Positions 22,580-32,487 of a stretch of DNA of 64,000 nt are shown piece by piece. Both the position numbers and the translations under genes were made by a program. Numbering within the stretch: position 1 is the stretch's first letter; each line of letters begins with the position of its first letter. Source of the stretch: Lunularia cruciata. Its lineage: Eukaryota > Streptophyta > Marchantiopsida > Lunulariales > Lunulariaceae. Location: assembly GCA_948567375.1 (NCBI GenBank), contig OX419759.1, forward strand, positions 51,623,493-51,687,492, read 5' to 3'. The notes under the pieces were generated by a model that saw only the letters and a list, made by a program, of their open reading frames with translations, did not search any database and was not told the DNA's origin.

Positions 22580-23271
22580 TGTGAGCCGGCCTGTCTCTCA
22601 CTCAGGATGAACCTCTGATGGCTATTATGGTAGCGCACCATGGACTAAGAAGGCAAGGAACCCCAACTCCATCATACTCCTCCAAGGCTAACACTCCAAG
22701 ACTCAAGACATTGCTCACTAGAGAACTCAATGAGAGAGAGATAGTTGCAAATGAAAGGATGATGAGTACCTCCTCACTCCTTGTTTATATACTTGTGAAA
22801 TAGTTACGTACCAAAGTTACTAATTACCGTAGTAACTCAAGTTACTAGACTAAAAGTCAAGTAAAGTCAAAAAGTAGAAAGGAATATCCATTCACATGGG
22901 CATATTCCCCTAAGCATGTGGTCTTATCTTGACCCAACCACTAAAGCAAGGATTCCTTCACATGGGCTATCCTTGGACTAAAGAAAAATCCAAAATAAAA
23001 AGGCTTGCGGGCCCAAGAGTTCTCAACTCTTTCCCCAAAGCCAAACACCTAGGAATAATACCAAGTCAACACACTAAAATCCAAAATAGTGGTGCTCATC
23101 TTTTCTACTTCCTCTAAAGTAAGGTCCCATCTATCTTAGCTATGACTAACTTTAGCTAACCATGACTAATATAGAACCATCCTTTATCTCTATATAAATA
23201 ATATCTCTTAAGTACTTGTAATACCAAGCTAAATATCACAATACCACACACATGCACAAATGGGTGTTACA
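22580..23271 (-). repeat. 5' LTR of A-II
   Basis: The promoter-bearing LTR. It runs TGTAACACCC (23271) to GGCTCACA (22580) on the minus strand. Confidence 0.96.
22784..22846 (-). promoter_or_regulatory. A-family LTR core promoter: TATA box and GTTAC cluster
   Basis: Minus-strand TATATAAA at 22784-22791. Immediately upstream (22803-22846) lie four GTTAC/GTAAC words, two of them forming the inverted pair AGTAAC-TCAA-GTTACT. The same arrangement occurs in the other full A LTRs. The words resemble MYB-type cores. Transcription would start a few tens of bases below 22784. Confidence 0.6.
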
Positions 23272-23732
23272 GTACTACATCCTGAGATCACCCTGAGGCA
23301 GATGGCTTAGTAGAGAGAGTGGTTCAGACGGTGAAGAGAGGATTGCAAAAGTATGGTTTGCAGAGAGACCACTTGGGAGATTGGGATCTCCAATTACCTT
23401 GGTTGGCCATGGGCTATCGGTTCAGCCGGCAAGCCTCCTTAGCATCCTTCTCTGCATACTTTCTACTCTCTGGACGAGATCTTGATTTACCTGCAGCCAT
23501 TTGTCGAGATGCTACTGTAGTTTTGGACTTGGATGACCCTGATGTATAGATGAGCGCATGTTCTCAGCGGGTAGAGATCTTTTGGAGAGTGATGCCGATG
23601 GCCTTTGAGAACTTGGCAATTGCTCAGCATAGAGATACTTTATGTTATGCTACCATTCGAGGAGAAGGTTATAGATCCTTGATCTGTTGATTTCATCCAG
23701 GTGACTACGTATATCTATAGCAAACAACACCG
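23272..23732 (+). pseudogene. B-I integrase, C-terminal part
   Basis: Resumes after A-II. It holds the third catalytic residue in 'EADGLVERV' (about 23293-23322), then the usual 'LPWLAMGYRFS' region. A stop near 23548 follows an acidic segment. With 14561-15442 it makes a complete D-D-E integrase apart from the insertion, so the family is DDE-type and not a tyrosine-recombinase retroelement. Confidence 0.82.
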
Positions 23733-24064
23733 ATGACACTTGATGTTTCTACAGGCCGCACTATCTTGAGAGTGCACGAGGTTTTGCCATCTGGAGTCCT
23801 TGTGTTAGAAGGAAGTGATGGTGTTGTTTGGAAGGATCATGTGCGCAATTGTGCGCCATGCCACCTCCCAAACATTGATGGTACTATGGACCCAAGCTTG
23901 GCACTTGTACGTGCAGGCTTGAGGTGTATGTTATGTGGCTCTTCTGGTGGAGCTGCTACTATGTTAGTGTGTGATAGTTGTTCGAGAGGATGGCATATGG
24001 CATGTATGACTCCTCTCCTCACGGTGGTTCCTCATGGACAGTGGTTATGTCCTAGATGTACTTG
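23733..24064 (+). pseudogene. B-I PHD finger at the end of the integrase
   Basis: The frame first gives a small beta-rich segment ('VLPSGVLVLEGSDGVVW', like an integrase tail). It then gives a C4-H-C3 zinc finger: C-M-L-C, C-D-S-C, H-M-A-C, C-P-R-C, between about 23925 and 24061, with a W-H pair typical of PHD fingers. A stop follows directly. PHD fingers often read the H3 tail, so a targeting role like that of the chromodomain in chromoviruses is a reasonable inference. A stop near 23719 separates this frame from integrase in this copy. B-II lost this region, so there is only one copy to judge from. Confidence 0.8.
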
Positions 24065-24220
24065 ACCTATAGCTAGTTCATTCTTTATATGGTATAGATT
24101 GCAGACAGGCAACTAACAATGGGGCTCCAAAGCACCTGGCCTCCTGATCTTTGCCCATTAGAGGGTATACCATATACTTAGAGTAGATGGCTATTTGGAG
24201 TTAGAGGGACCTAACCGCCA

Positions 24221-24234
24221 GCTAGGGGGGCAAT
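24221..24234 (+). other. Polypurine tract of B-I
   Basis: GCTAGGGGGGCAAT lies directly before TGTGGCAC at 24235, the usual layout of a polypurine tract and the start of a U3. It abuts repeat block B1, not the TGTCACGCC terminus used at the 5' end. Confidence 0.75.
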
Positions 24235-24339
24235 TGTGGCACTTTAGAATCTATGTATGACTTAGGTGTGAGTTGTGCTTCTATAGTGTATGATGTTGAC
24301 AGCGATCTATGTTGTGTAGCGATGTATATACGCACAACA
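24235..24339 (+). repeat. B-I terminal repeat block B1 (105 bp)
   Basis: TGTGGCAC to ACAACA. Matches block B2 at 24792-24896 over all 105 bases with about eight differences. Followed by AT and then block A2. Confidence 0.95.
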
Positions 24340-24341
24340 AT

Positions 24342-24788
24342 TGTCACGCCATTTGTAGTGTTGCATCTAGATGCTGGGACACTAGAGTTCTAGTGATAGT
24401 AATTAGAGTTATTTCAGCAGTATCTCAGAGACTACTTTCCGACTGTCAGATTTGGTGTTCGGGGTACTGACTTCATGGTGGGGCCCACCATCACTTTGCA
24501 CCATTTGCACCGTTGAGTGTGCCATCAGCGGGACCGTTAGGGTTTCAGAGTTAGCTCGAGTCCAGGGGGTATAGTTTTGAAGTGAGCTCTAGAGAGTTCA
24601 CTTCTCTGATGTTGAGCCTTCAAGTTCTTGGCTATGGTAGACAGAGGCCAGCAAGCATCACTTGGATCCTCTATGCTTGAGTGGGTGTGGCTTGACTGTA
24701 ATCAGTGCCCAATTGTTGGCAGTTTATAAAGTGACAGATCAAGTATTGATTTGAGTTGAGTTGAGTTGAGAGTGGTAAGCAATCTGAT
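24342..24788 (+). repeat. B-I terminal repeat block A2 (447 bp)
   Basis: TGTCACGCC to 'caatctgat'. Same length as the B-II 5' block (46932-47378) and about 90% like A1. The junction B1/A2 reads ACAACA-AT-TGTCAC and contains the palindrome ACAATTGT. Confidence 0.95.
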
Positions 24789-24791
24789 GAT

Positions 24792-24896
24792 TGTGGCGCT
24801 TTAGAGTCTATGTATGACTTAGGTGTGAGTTGTGCTTCTATCGTATATGATGTTGACAGCGATGTATGTTGTGTAGCAATGTATATACGCACAACA
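24792..24896 (+). repeat. B-I terminal repeat block B2 and 3' terminus
   Basis: Second copy of the 105-base block. It ends ACAACA, followed by the target duplication AGTG and the resumed A-I leader. Confidence 0.93.
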
Positions 24897-24938
24897 AGTG
24901 AAGGGAGTGGTTTTCAGACAAAAATTGGAAATATATGT

Positions 24939-25369
24939 TGTAAAAGACCGTGACCAAGGAGAGAAATAGGAGAATGGAAGCTCACATTGGGGCACTTGAA
25001 TGAGGGAAAACTCCAAATGCCTAGCATGAGCTTTGGCTCTTGTACTTATAGGGATCCTACAAGGCTCTTGACAAGCTTCTCAAGAAACTTCCTTGAGCCG
25101 CTTTCTTTGAGTGCAAGCCAAGTTAATTAGGAAGCTTCTCAAGAAACTTCATTCTAGAAGTTGCTTACTTGGCGTGCAAGCTAGGCTAGTTGGGAACCTT
25201 CTAGAAGCTTCCTTCTAGAAGCTACTTAGCTACTTTGAGGTGCAAGCTAAGTTAGTTGGGAAGCTTCCCAAGAAGCTTCCTAGATACTTTTGGAATATTC
25301 TAGGCTAATTTGTCTTATTTCTACTTTGTTAGCCCTATTAACTTTGTCGCTAAACTACATATTGTTACA
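24939..25369 (-). repeat. 3' LTR of C1
   Basis: 431 bases matching both C2 LTRs. Contains heat-shock-element-like arrays, for example TTCTAGAAGCTTC near 25199-25211. Confidence 0.92.
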
Positions 25370-25423
25370 TATTTCTCCACCACTAGTTGGTGACGTCCTT
25401 GTTGCCATTGAAGCTTCAAACTC

Positions 25424-25630
25424 CTAGATGGCCATCCGTGCATTTTGGCGGTGAGAAAGAGGTTCCCATGTGACATCATGAAGGAGATACCCTTTCCAAA
25501 GGACTTTGTACTCCTCATGATCATTGGTAGGGATGGGGGGAGGAAGAGGTTGGACACAAGAGGAAAAAGAAGCTAGGTTAGGAACAAAGGGTTTCAACTT
25601 GGAAATTTGACAGACAAGGTGTATGCGCAT
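25424..25630 (-). pseudogene. C1 integrase tail with chromodomain
   Basis: The minus-strand frame holds a chromodomain core 'YKVLWKGY', then 'TWEPL', at the extreme C-terminus just before the 3' LTR. The same module occurs in C2 near 54780-54890. Chromodomains of chromoviruses direct integration towards marked chromatin. Confidence 0.85.
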
Positions 25631-26231
25631 ATGATAAGGTAAGACAAGTCAATAAGCAACATGAGAGATGATTTGGGTGACCTCAAAGTGTCTTATCCAA
25701 TTAGGGGCAAGTTTACAAACTTGGGGTATCAAGTGGGAGGTGTAGGTTACTAGAGGATAACATGACTTTATCACTGACTTCAAAGGTGAGATCATGACAA
25801 TGGTGATATGCATATTGTTTTTGACAATTTTGAGCAACAAGGAGGTGAGATTTGGCTTGTTGGAGAGATTGGGATATGGTGGTCAAGAAGGTTGAAGTAT
25901 GAGGGACTTGAGATGGAGGAGGAGTAAGAAGAGAATCTGGAACAAGCGGATCTTGGCCAAAATTGAGAAAGAAGGGAGAAAATCCGATGCTTGCATGTTT
26001 GGAATTATTGTAGGCAAATTCTATAGCTGCAAGACATTCATCCCAATTGGTATGGTGAACATTGACAAAGGCACATAACATATGCTCCAAGGTACCATTT
26101 GCACGTTTGGTTTGTCCATCAGTTTGAGGATGATACACCATGGACAAAGTAAGCTTATGTTGAGTATATGGAAGAGTACTTGCCAATCCTTCCCGGTGAA
26201 TGGAGGATCATGATCGGAGATGAGTACACAT
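25631..26231 (-). pseudogene. C1 integrase core, C-terminal part
   Basis: Matches C2 54061-54459. It contains 'YHPQTDGQT', followed by Lys where the catalytic Glu of the D-D-E triad is expected. C2 shows the same Lys. The upstream half resumes at 28417 beyond insertion D. Confidence 0.8.
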
Positions 26232-28416
26232 TGTCATACTTTTCTTTTCTCTCTGGGAACACACAGGGTGCCTAGTTGTGGAGACTACAGATCAAAGGCT
26301 AGAGGTAAACCCGTAATGACTTGACTGAACACACGTGTGACCCTATTGCCAGAACCCTCCTCTCTCATAACTAATATTCTTGCTATTGGGAAGGGTAGCA
26401 CTCGGGAACCTAACCTTTCATCACAACACACACTCTTGGTCTGCTGGTCATTACTTCTAGCATAACCAAGGAGAAATACATAGCACTCCTAGAAGAAAAT
26501 AATCTAAGCGCAGCGTTTGCACACCAATCCAAGCCAACTGGGCGTACAAACAAGCATACAAGCATAGAGAGGATCCAATCACAAGAATAAGGCAACAACT
26601 CTTTGTACTTTTTGTCAGAAAAGAGCTTCAGATCCTTCTTGCTCTTTCATCAAGCTCATTTCAACCTGTACTCCAAGCCTTCTCCCATTTGTACTTCAAA
26701 TCTCAACAAATTTTTACTCCATGTGGGGAAAGCTGATCTAATAATAACTATTTTTTTATATCTTGGATTCAAATGTTCTAGGATTCAATGGAAAGCCTAT
26801 GAGATAAGCTTTTCAATGATATAAAATACACTTCAATTAGATTACTAAAATTTTCATGAAAAGCTCTCAAAGTTGGCTAGGGTTTTGCAACTTTCACCAA
26901 AATTTCAAAATCCCCTTTTTAGGGTTTGCTCCTGGTTCTTGACAAATTTTTCCCAGATTTCTGATTCAGAAATATGCTTGATCCTCACAAACACTCTGGC
27001 AACCTAAAACTCTCAATCATAGTCACAAGATAGGAGAATTGATATCCAATCAAGATGAAAGATAAAATTGCTCTACCGAGCTTATGACAATATCTTCAAC
27101 AGAATGTTTGCATCAGATCTCACTCTTCACAAATCAAAAACCAAGAAAATTTTCCACAATAGCTTTTTGTGGTTTTTTCTAAACTCCTACAAATTTTGGT
27201 AGCCTAATCAAACCCCAGTCTCTAGATGTGGATCAATTCTTGGGCTGGGCTAACTTGTGAGCTCCACAGACCCAAGTATACTTGATCCAAGACCTTGATT
27301 TCTCTATTTGAAGAATTCATACAAAATCTTTGCACAAAGGTGCAAATTGTATCCACCAACTTCTCTAGAGATTTTCTTAAGGAAATTTGAACCACAACTT
27401 GGGGAGTGACCAAAACTCCAAACCTGATCATTAGCTCTTATCCAACACCTTACATCCCATTAGCTTCAACTTCAACCAATTGGACCTGATTCAAGATTGA
27501 CCCAAAACTGGAATTTATTATGCTGAGTACTATAAGAACTTTGTCTACTCTCCAATCCCATTGACAAATAGTAAAAATGTGTCAAGAAGCTCCATCAATT
27601 GACTACTTTGTGCTCTTGGGTATGAATTTAACCCTCCTTGACTCAATTGATCATATTCCTCTCATACCCAACTCAAATCGTGAGATTTATGTCTGTAGAT
27701 TGTAGCATGTTATCTACTCCTTCAACCATGTCCTTCATTCCTCAAATGGTTTCCCCGAACTCCCCCGATGGTCAAAAAACTTGACTTCTCTCTTGGGACC
27801 CAAGCACTTGCACATTTGTCCTTTAGTCTTTTTACTTTTTTGACAAATGGACCCCACAACTCCACCTTGAAGCTTATGAGTGAAAATTTAAGCATTCCCT
27901 AACTATAGAAGGACATATATTATCAAGTCTGAGATATTCTCATAAATAAGCACCGGAAGGACAATAGGATTTGGATTTCCCATCATTGACTCCACAAATA
28001 CCACCCCGAAATGTGCTACCAACCAATCCCATAAGTCTTCAAGGTGTAAAATATGAAGCCTAATGAGAAAGGATTTGGGAGTGGTAGATTGGGAGTATGG
28101 GACATCTCATGCTCAAATGCTTCCTCCGATGCTCTAACATTCGCTCTCTACTACAACTCTCACTCCCAACGTCCTTCTTCCCTCAAGACTCTCCAAACTA
28201 AAACACACCCGTCTCTCCACTCGCTTTCATCTTTATTCATCAAAGCCCTCAAACATGATAAGATTGTAACCCACGTGGCCAATCACATATATGTACATAG
28301 ATGGCTCACATGGCAAAATCTCATATGTTGGATCTAGCATACAACCTACCCCACTAACATGGAGATAAACTATGATAAGTCACTTTTTTACGGCCTACAC
28401 AAACCACAACACGACA
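26232..28416. mobile_element. Insertion D: 2.2-kb non-coding element in C1 integrase
   Basis: It splits a sequence that is continuous in C2. It begins TGTCAT and ends ACGACA (TG...CA). It is flanked by ACAT (26228-26231) and ACGT (28417-28420), a four-base duplication with one C/T-type change. No frame in it shows any retroelement protein. A long solo LTR or a non-autonomous LTR element is the best reading. The orientation is not determined. Confidence 0.65.
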
Positions 28417-29260
28417 ACGTGGCATCCCATGATGCTTGAAGATATTGTCGAAGTAGATTTGTGCTAAGGTTGGAGCATCCACGGTATCAACAATTAGTGC
28501 CAAGTGGATTTGCTTACTGAGCTTATCCACAAACACCACGATTGTTGTGTGTCCTTGCTTTATCTAGGCCAAGGATGTGATGAGATCTAAGCTCACATGT
28601 TCCCATTGAGTGGATGGAATGGGGAGTGGTTGAAGGAGTCCACTTGGCTTCTGATTGATGGCCTTGCTACGTTGGTAGCTCTCACACAATCGGACAAACT
28701 CTTGAATATCTCGTGTCATCTTGGGCCACCACCATTGGCATTGGAGGGTACCCAAGGTCTCGTCCACACCCATGTGCTCAACTATTGGTAAATCATGGGC
28801 TTCTTGAAGGCGCACAAGTTGGAGATCACCTTTGAAGGAGAAGGTGTTGTACTCCTTGTCACATGTTGTAAGATGACCATGGACCATTTGGACAAAGAGA
28901 TCTTGTTGTAGAGCTAACCAAAACTCATTTTGGACCTTGGAGTCAATTGACACCATTGTAATTGTTGCCGTAATGAGAGGAAGAGACATCAAATCAGGTT
29001 GCTGTGATAGAGCATCAGGGATGACATGGAACCAACCTGGTTTGTACTCAAGTTTGATGTCAAACAATTGGAATTGTTCCTCCCATTGATGATGTTGACT
29101 CTTCATGTGTTCCAAGTGTAATATTTGCAACAATTGTTTGTGATCGGTTTGCATGATCACTTGTTTCCCCAAGAGATAATGCCTCCATACTTTGGTAGCA
29201 TATACCATTGCAAGTTGTTCTTGGTCTTGAGAAGAGTAATTTATTTCAGCCATATTTAGT
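28417..29260 (-). pseudogene. C1 RNase H end and integrase N-terminal part
   Basis: A 229-codon frame (28564-29253) carries the RNase H motifs 'YSSQDQEQLA' and 'QTDHKQL', and then the integrase zinc region ('HMGVDETLG', 'CESYQRSK'; the usual C-x2-C is altered). The first catalytic Asp lies in 'SLDLI'. A stop near 28564 precedes the rest of the core (28354-28539 frame), which runs into insertion D. Confidence 0.85.
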
Positions 29261-30200
29261 CAGCAAGACACAAAGGCAATAGGATGTAGTCTATCTGGGA
29301 ATTCTTGTTGCAACATGGCTCCATTTGCAAAGTTACAAGAATCAAAATCAACCATGTATGGTAGTTGAGAATCATACGGTTGAAAGATAGGTCTTGAAGA
29401 CACCATATGTTTCAACTTATGGAATGCTTCTTTGTTCCAATAGACCACCAAGCTTCTTTGTGCTTGGTGGTCCATTGGAAGCTTGAGTTCTTCTCCAAGA
29501 GGTCAGTCAATGTGCAGCCACATGAGCATAATAATGAATGAAACATTGGTAAAATTTGGCCAATCCATTAAATGCCCGTACTTCTATAGTGTTTTTTGGA
29601 GTAGGCCAATCAATAATGGCTTTGATTTTCTCCTCTTCCATCTTGATCTCCTCTGATGAGAACTTGTGACCCAAGAAGGTAACTTCTTTTTGCCAAAAAG
29701 TACACTTTGACTTCTTGTAGTAAAATTTCCATGATCGTAGTCGCCTTAGGACTTCTTGCACGTGATTAATCTATTCTACTTCTATCTTGCTATAAATTAA
29801 GATATCATCCAAGAATACCACCACGTACCAATCCATAAGTCTATCCAACACCCAATGCATCTGATCCATGAAGACCATTGGAGCATTAGTGAGCCCAAAA
29901 GGTAGAACTCTCCACTCAAAATGCTCATATCTTGTAGGAAAGGTAGTCTTTTGCACATCTTCCTTATCAATGAGGATTTGCCAATAGCCACTCCAAAGAT
30001 CCAGTTTGGAAAAGTATTGTGCTCCACTCAATTGATTAAGCAAGTCATCAATCTGAGGCAATGGATATGCATTCTTCACTTTTTGCTTATTGAGCCCACC
30101 ATAATCAATATAGAAATGAAGTCCTCCATCCTTCTTTGGAACAAATAGTACCGGTAGGGACTCACTTCTCTTCAAAGCTTACTCTATGGTTACCTTCTTG
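29261..30200 (-). pseudogene. C1 reverse transcriptase
   Basis: Frames 29771-30175 and 29507-29761 cover RT. Motifs include 'LFVPKKDGG', 'SKLDLWSGY', 'FGLTNAP' and the active site F-L-D-D. The next block has 'FLGHKFS' and 'IIDWPTP'. The RNase H start is at 29260-29475. Stops separate the blocks. Typical chromovirus RT. Confidence 0.88.
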
Positions 30201-31925
30201 GCAAAATTCCCATCTTGGGGCTCCTCTCCCTTCAAGGCATGCTCTATGGCTACCTTCTCAACCAACTTCCCATCTTGGGATTGACTATTCTTAGGTGTCT
30301 TACTCAGAGGTGCCAGACAACCTAATCAGAAATTCCTACCTTGGTGTTGTACTTGAATTTGTCATTGGATCCAATCAAATTGAACCTTATGATGTTCAAG
30401 CCAAGGTAGTCCTAGAATGACATCATAGTGTAGAGGTGCCACTACAAACTTTATACACTCTAAATAGTCCTTCCCAATCTTAAAAGTAATAGGTTGTGAG
30501 ATATTGAATGTAGAACACTTTCTACCATCCGCCATCATCAATCTACTTCCAATCATTGGCTTGATAAGAATACATAATTCCTTTACTACTTGCATAGACA
30601 TGCAATTCTATGAAATTCCAAAATCAACCCAAATGCTATAACTCCGATTAAATATCGTACCTTGCAAGTGAAGCAAACTTGCATAGGTCAAGCCTTCAAT
30701 CCCATTGGAACTAATCAAACTCCGAGTAGATAGCTTGAAATCTCTTATTGGGATACCTTGTTTCCTTGATCATTTGTTCTACAAACTCCATCTAGGCAAC
30801 TTGTCAAGGTTGCCTATTCCTAAGTGGACATTCAGCAATGTGATGTCCAACTTGAAGACAATAAAAACAACCTCTATTTCGTCACAATATTTCTCTATCC
30901 GCTATACCAAGTGGTCTCTATTAGATAGCATCAATCTCCATTGGTGTTGGTTCCTCCACCCGTGTGTAGTGTAATGGTAAGCTTTGTGTAGTGTACTGGT
31001 AGGCTTTGTGTAGGTTGAGGTTGAGACCAAGTTGTCAATACAAACGAATCAAAGCACTCAACCAATTGCATGGCTTCTTCTACATTTTGTGGTTCTTGCA
31101 TGGTCACCTCCAATTTGGTTCATGCTTTCAATCCCCGCACAAATCTATCCAGAACTCCACCTTCTTGTATATCTGGAATTTGCATGATGATGTTTTGAAA
31201 TTGTGTGATGTAGCTCCTTATAGACCTAATCTACTTCAAATCTACCCGTTTATCTTATGTAGTTTGGGTGACATTTATAGTTTGAAATTGACCAAGTGTT
31301 GCATCCTTGAATTTTGCCCAAGTCAAAATTGGTGCAACAATTTGTTGTTTAGCTCGTTCCACTCAGAATTGCCACCAAAGTTTTGCCACACCATCTAATT
31401 AGCTAGAAGCCAAGAGAATCTATTTTTGCTCATCTTGAAGTTTGGTGGCTTCAAAATAACGTTTGCAGTCAAACACAAAATTCTCCACTATTCTTGAAAA
31501 ATTGCTTAAAACATCTTGGATTTTGGAAATTGGATGCAATCTTCTCCATGTTGAACTAGTGCTCTCTCTATATGTTGTTGTTGTTGTTGTTGCTCTTGTT
31601 CATCCAAAAATCGAGTAAGGTGCTCGTTTTGTTACTACATTGTAAGGATAACGTCTGGTATTGACGTCATAGCTACTACTCTATCCCACTACTCTCAGCT
31701 TATCTAATTGATTTACATATAGATGCAGCACGTCCACCGGTCTCCATACGTTACAACCAAAAGTATCAAGGGTTCCTCAAACAAGGTGATCATATGCAAA
31801 AAATCTTGCCCAAAATGAGAGGTAATGAATTAGGTGAAACAATGCTTGGGTAATACTTGGACATGAAAATCCTAATGGTTTGGCAGAAGTGGAATTGGTG
31901 GTCCATAAATTCCATCCATCCCATT
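30201..31925 (-). pseudogene. C1 gag and protease remnants
   Basis: Frames at 30362-30601 (protease region, 'HYDVILGLPWL') and 30931-31113 (gag, 'EPQNVEEAMQL') match C2 at 51480-51760 and 50990-51080. Between and upstream the frame is broken. The protease active-site Asp region is not clearly preserved. A short (TTG)n run occurs near 31570-31590. Confidence 0.75.
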
Positions 31926-31940
31926 CTTGCTCTGATACCA
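31926..31940 (-). other. Primer site of C1 (initiator tRNA-Met)
   Basis: Minus strand TGGTATCAGAGCAAG directly after the 5' LTR, matching the standard initiator-Met primer site. Confidence 0.92.
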
Positions 31941-31941
31941 A

Positions 31942-32253
31942 TGTAAAAGACCGTGATCAAGAAGAGAAATAGGAGAATGGAAGCTCACATTGTGACACTA
32001 GAATGAAGGGAAACTCCAAATGCCTAGCATGAGCTTCAGCATTTGTATTTATATGGATCCTACAAAGCTCCTGAGAAACTTCTCAAGAAGCTTCCTTCTA
32101 GAAGTTTCTTACTTGGCATGCAAGCTAAGCTAAGCTAGTCAGGAAGTTTCCCAAGAAGCTTCTTACATACTTCTAGAATATTCTAGGCTAATTTGTCTTA
32201 TTTGCTACTTTGTTAGCCTTGTTAACTTCATCGCTAAACTCTATATTGTTACA
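31942..32253 (-). repeat. 5' LTR of C1 (internally deleted)
   Basis: 312 bases against 431 in the 3' LTR. About 120 bases are missing, mainly in the repeat-rich heat-shock-element region. Confidence 0.9.
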
Positions 32254-32487
32254 TGTGTGTTGAATAGAAAGGTGCCTAGGCCAAATGGCTTGATAAAAAG
32301 ATTTGAATTTTTTTAAGAAGGGACATCCTAGAGTTGTGATTAAGTGTGCAAAATTTCAAAGGACTATGACATACTAGTTGAGAGATTTGAGTGAAATTGT
32401 GGGGATTCTATAGAGTTGAGATCTCATGCATGAGGAGTGTGAGAGCAACAAAAAGTATGTTTGAGTGTTTAGACTCATCTTGGGAAC

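Larger units (their letters stand above)
15443..23271 (-). mobile_element. A-II: complete, young Ty3/gypsy element
   Basis: Two 692-base LTRs flank a leader, ORF0 and an uninterrupted gag-pol, all on the minus strand. GTAC at 15439-15442 and 23272-23275 is the target duplication (GTACT if the LTR end is taken one base in). It sits inside the B-I integrase, whose frame continues on the other side. The LTRs differ at about three positions, all transitions (near 15849, 15859 and 15953 in the 3' LTR). This marks it as the most recent insertion in the window and possibly still mobile. RT type and the tRNA-Asp-like primer site suggest the Tat/Athila side of Ty3/gypsy rather than the chromoviruses. 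Confidence 0.95.
6379..24896 (+). mobile_element. B-I: methyltransferase-bearing Ty3/gypsy-type element with split terminal repeats
   Basis: Inserted in the A-I leader. AGTG at 6375-6378 and 24897-24900 is the target duplication (readable as AAGTG), and the A-I leader reads on across the gap. Termini are TGTCACGCC and ACAACA. Order: repeat block A1, leader, gag, two zinc knuckles, protease, C5 methyltransferase, UAG stop, RT, RNase H, integrase, PHD finger, polypurine tract, then repeat blocks B1, A2 and B2. A solo A-family LTR (6680-7376) and intact A-II (15443-23271) lie inside it. It is dead: many stops, several frameshifts, and the RT active site reads Y-I-D-N. A second copy, B-II, shows the same gene order in one frame. 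Confidence 0.9.
24939..32253 (-). mobile_element. C1: decayed chromodomain Ty3/gypsy element
   Basis: Inserted in the A-I leader. Flanks 24934-24938 (TATGT) and 32254-32258 (TGTGT) are a probable five-base duplication with one change. LTRs run TGTAACAATA to TCTTTTACA on the minus strand. The initiator-Met primer site is at 31926-31940. Gag, protease, RT, RNase H, integrase and chromodomain remnants follow in order, interrupted by insertion D (26232-28416). The same family as C2 (49729-55349). Stops and shifts throughout make it inactive. Confidence 0.92.

Noticed and set aside
6379-24896. Classifying family B as a DIRS/Ngaro-type element because of its split repeats
   Set aside because: It has a D-D-E integrase with a zinc region, an aspartic protease and a short target duplication. 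No tyrosine recombinase is visible.
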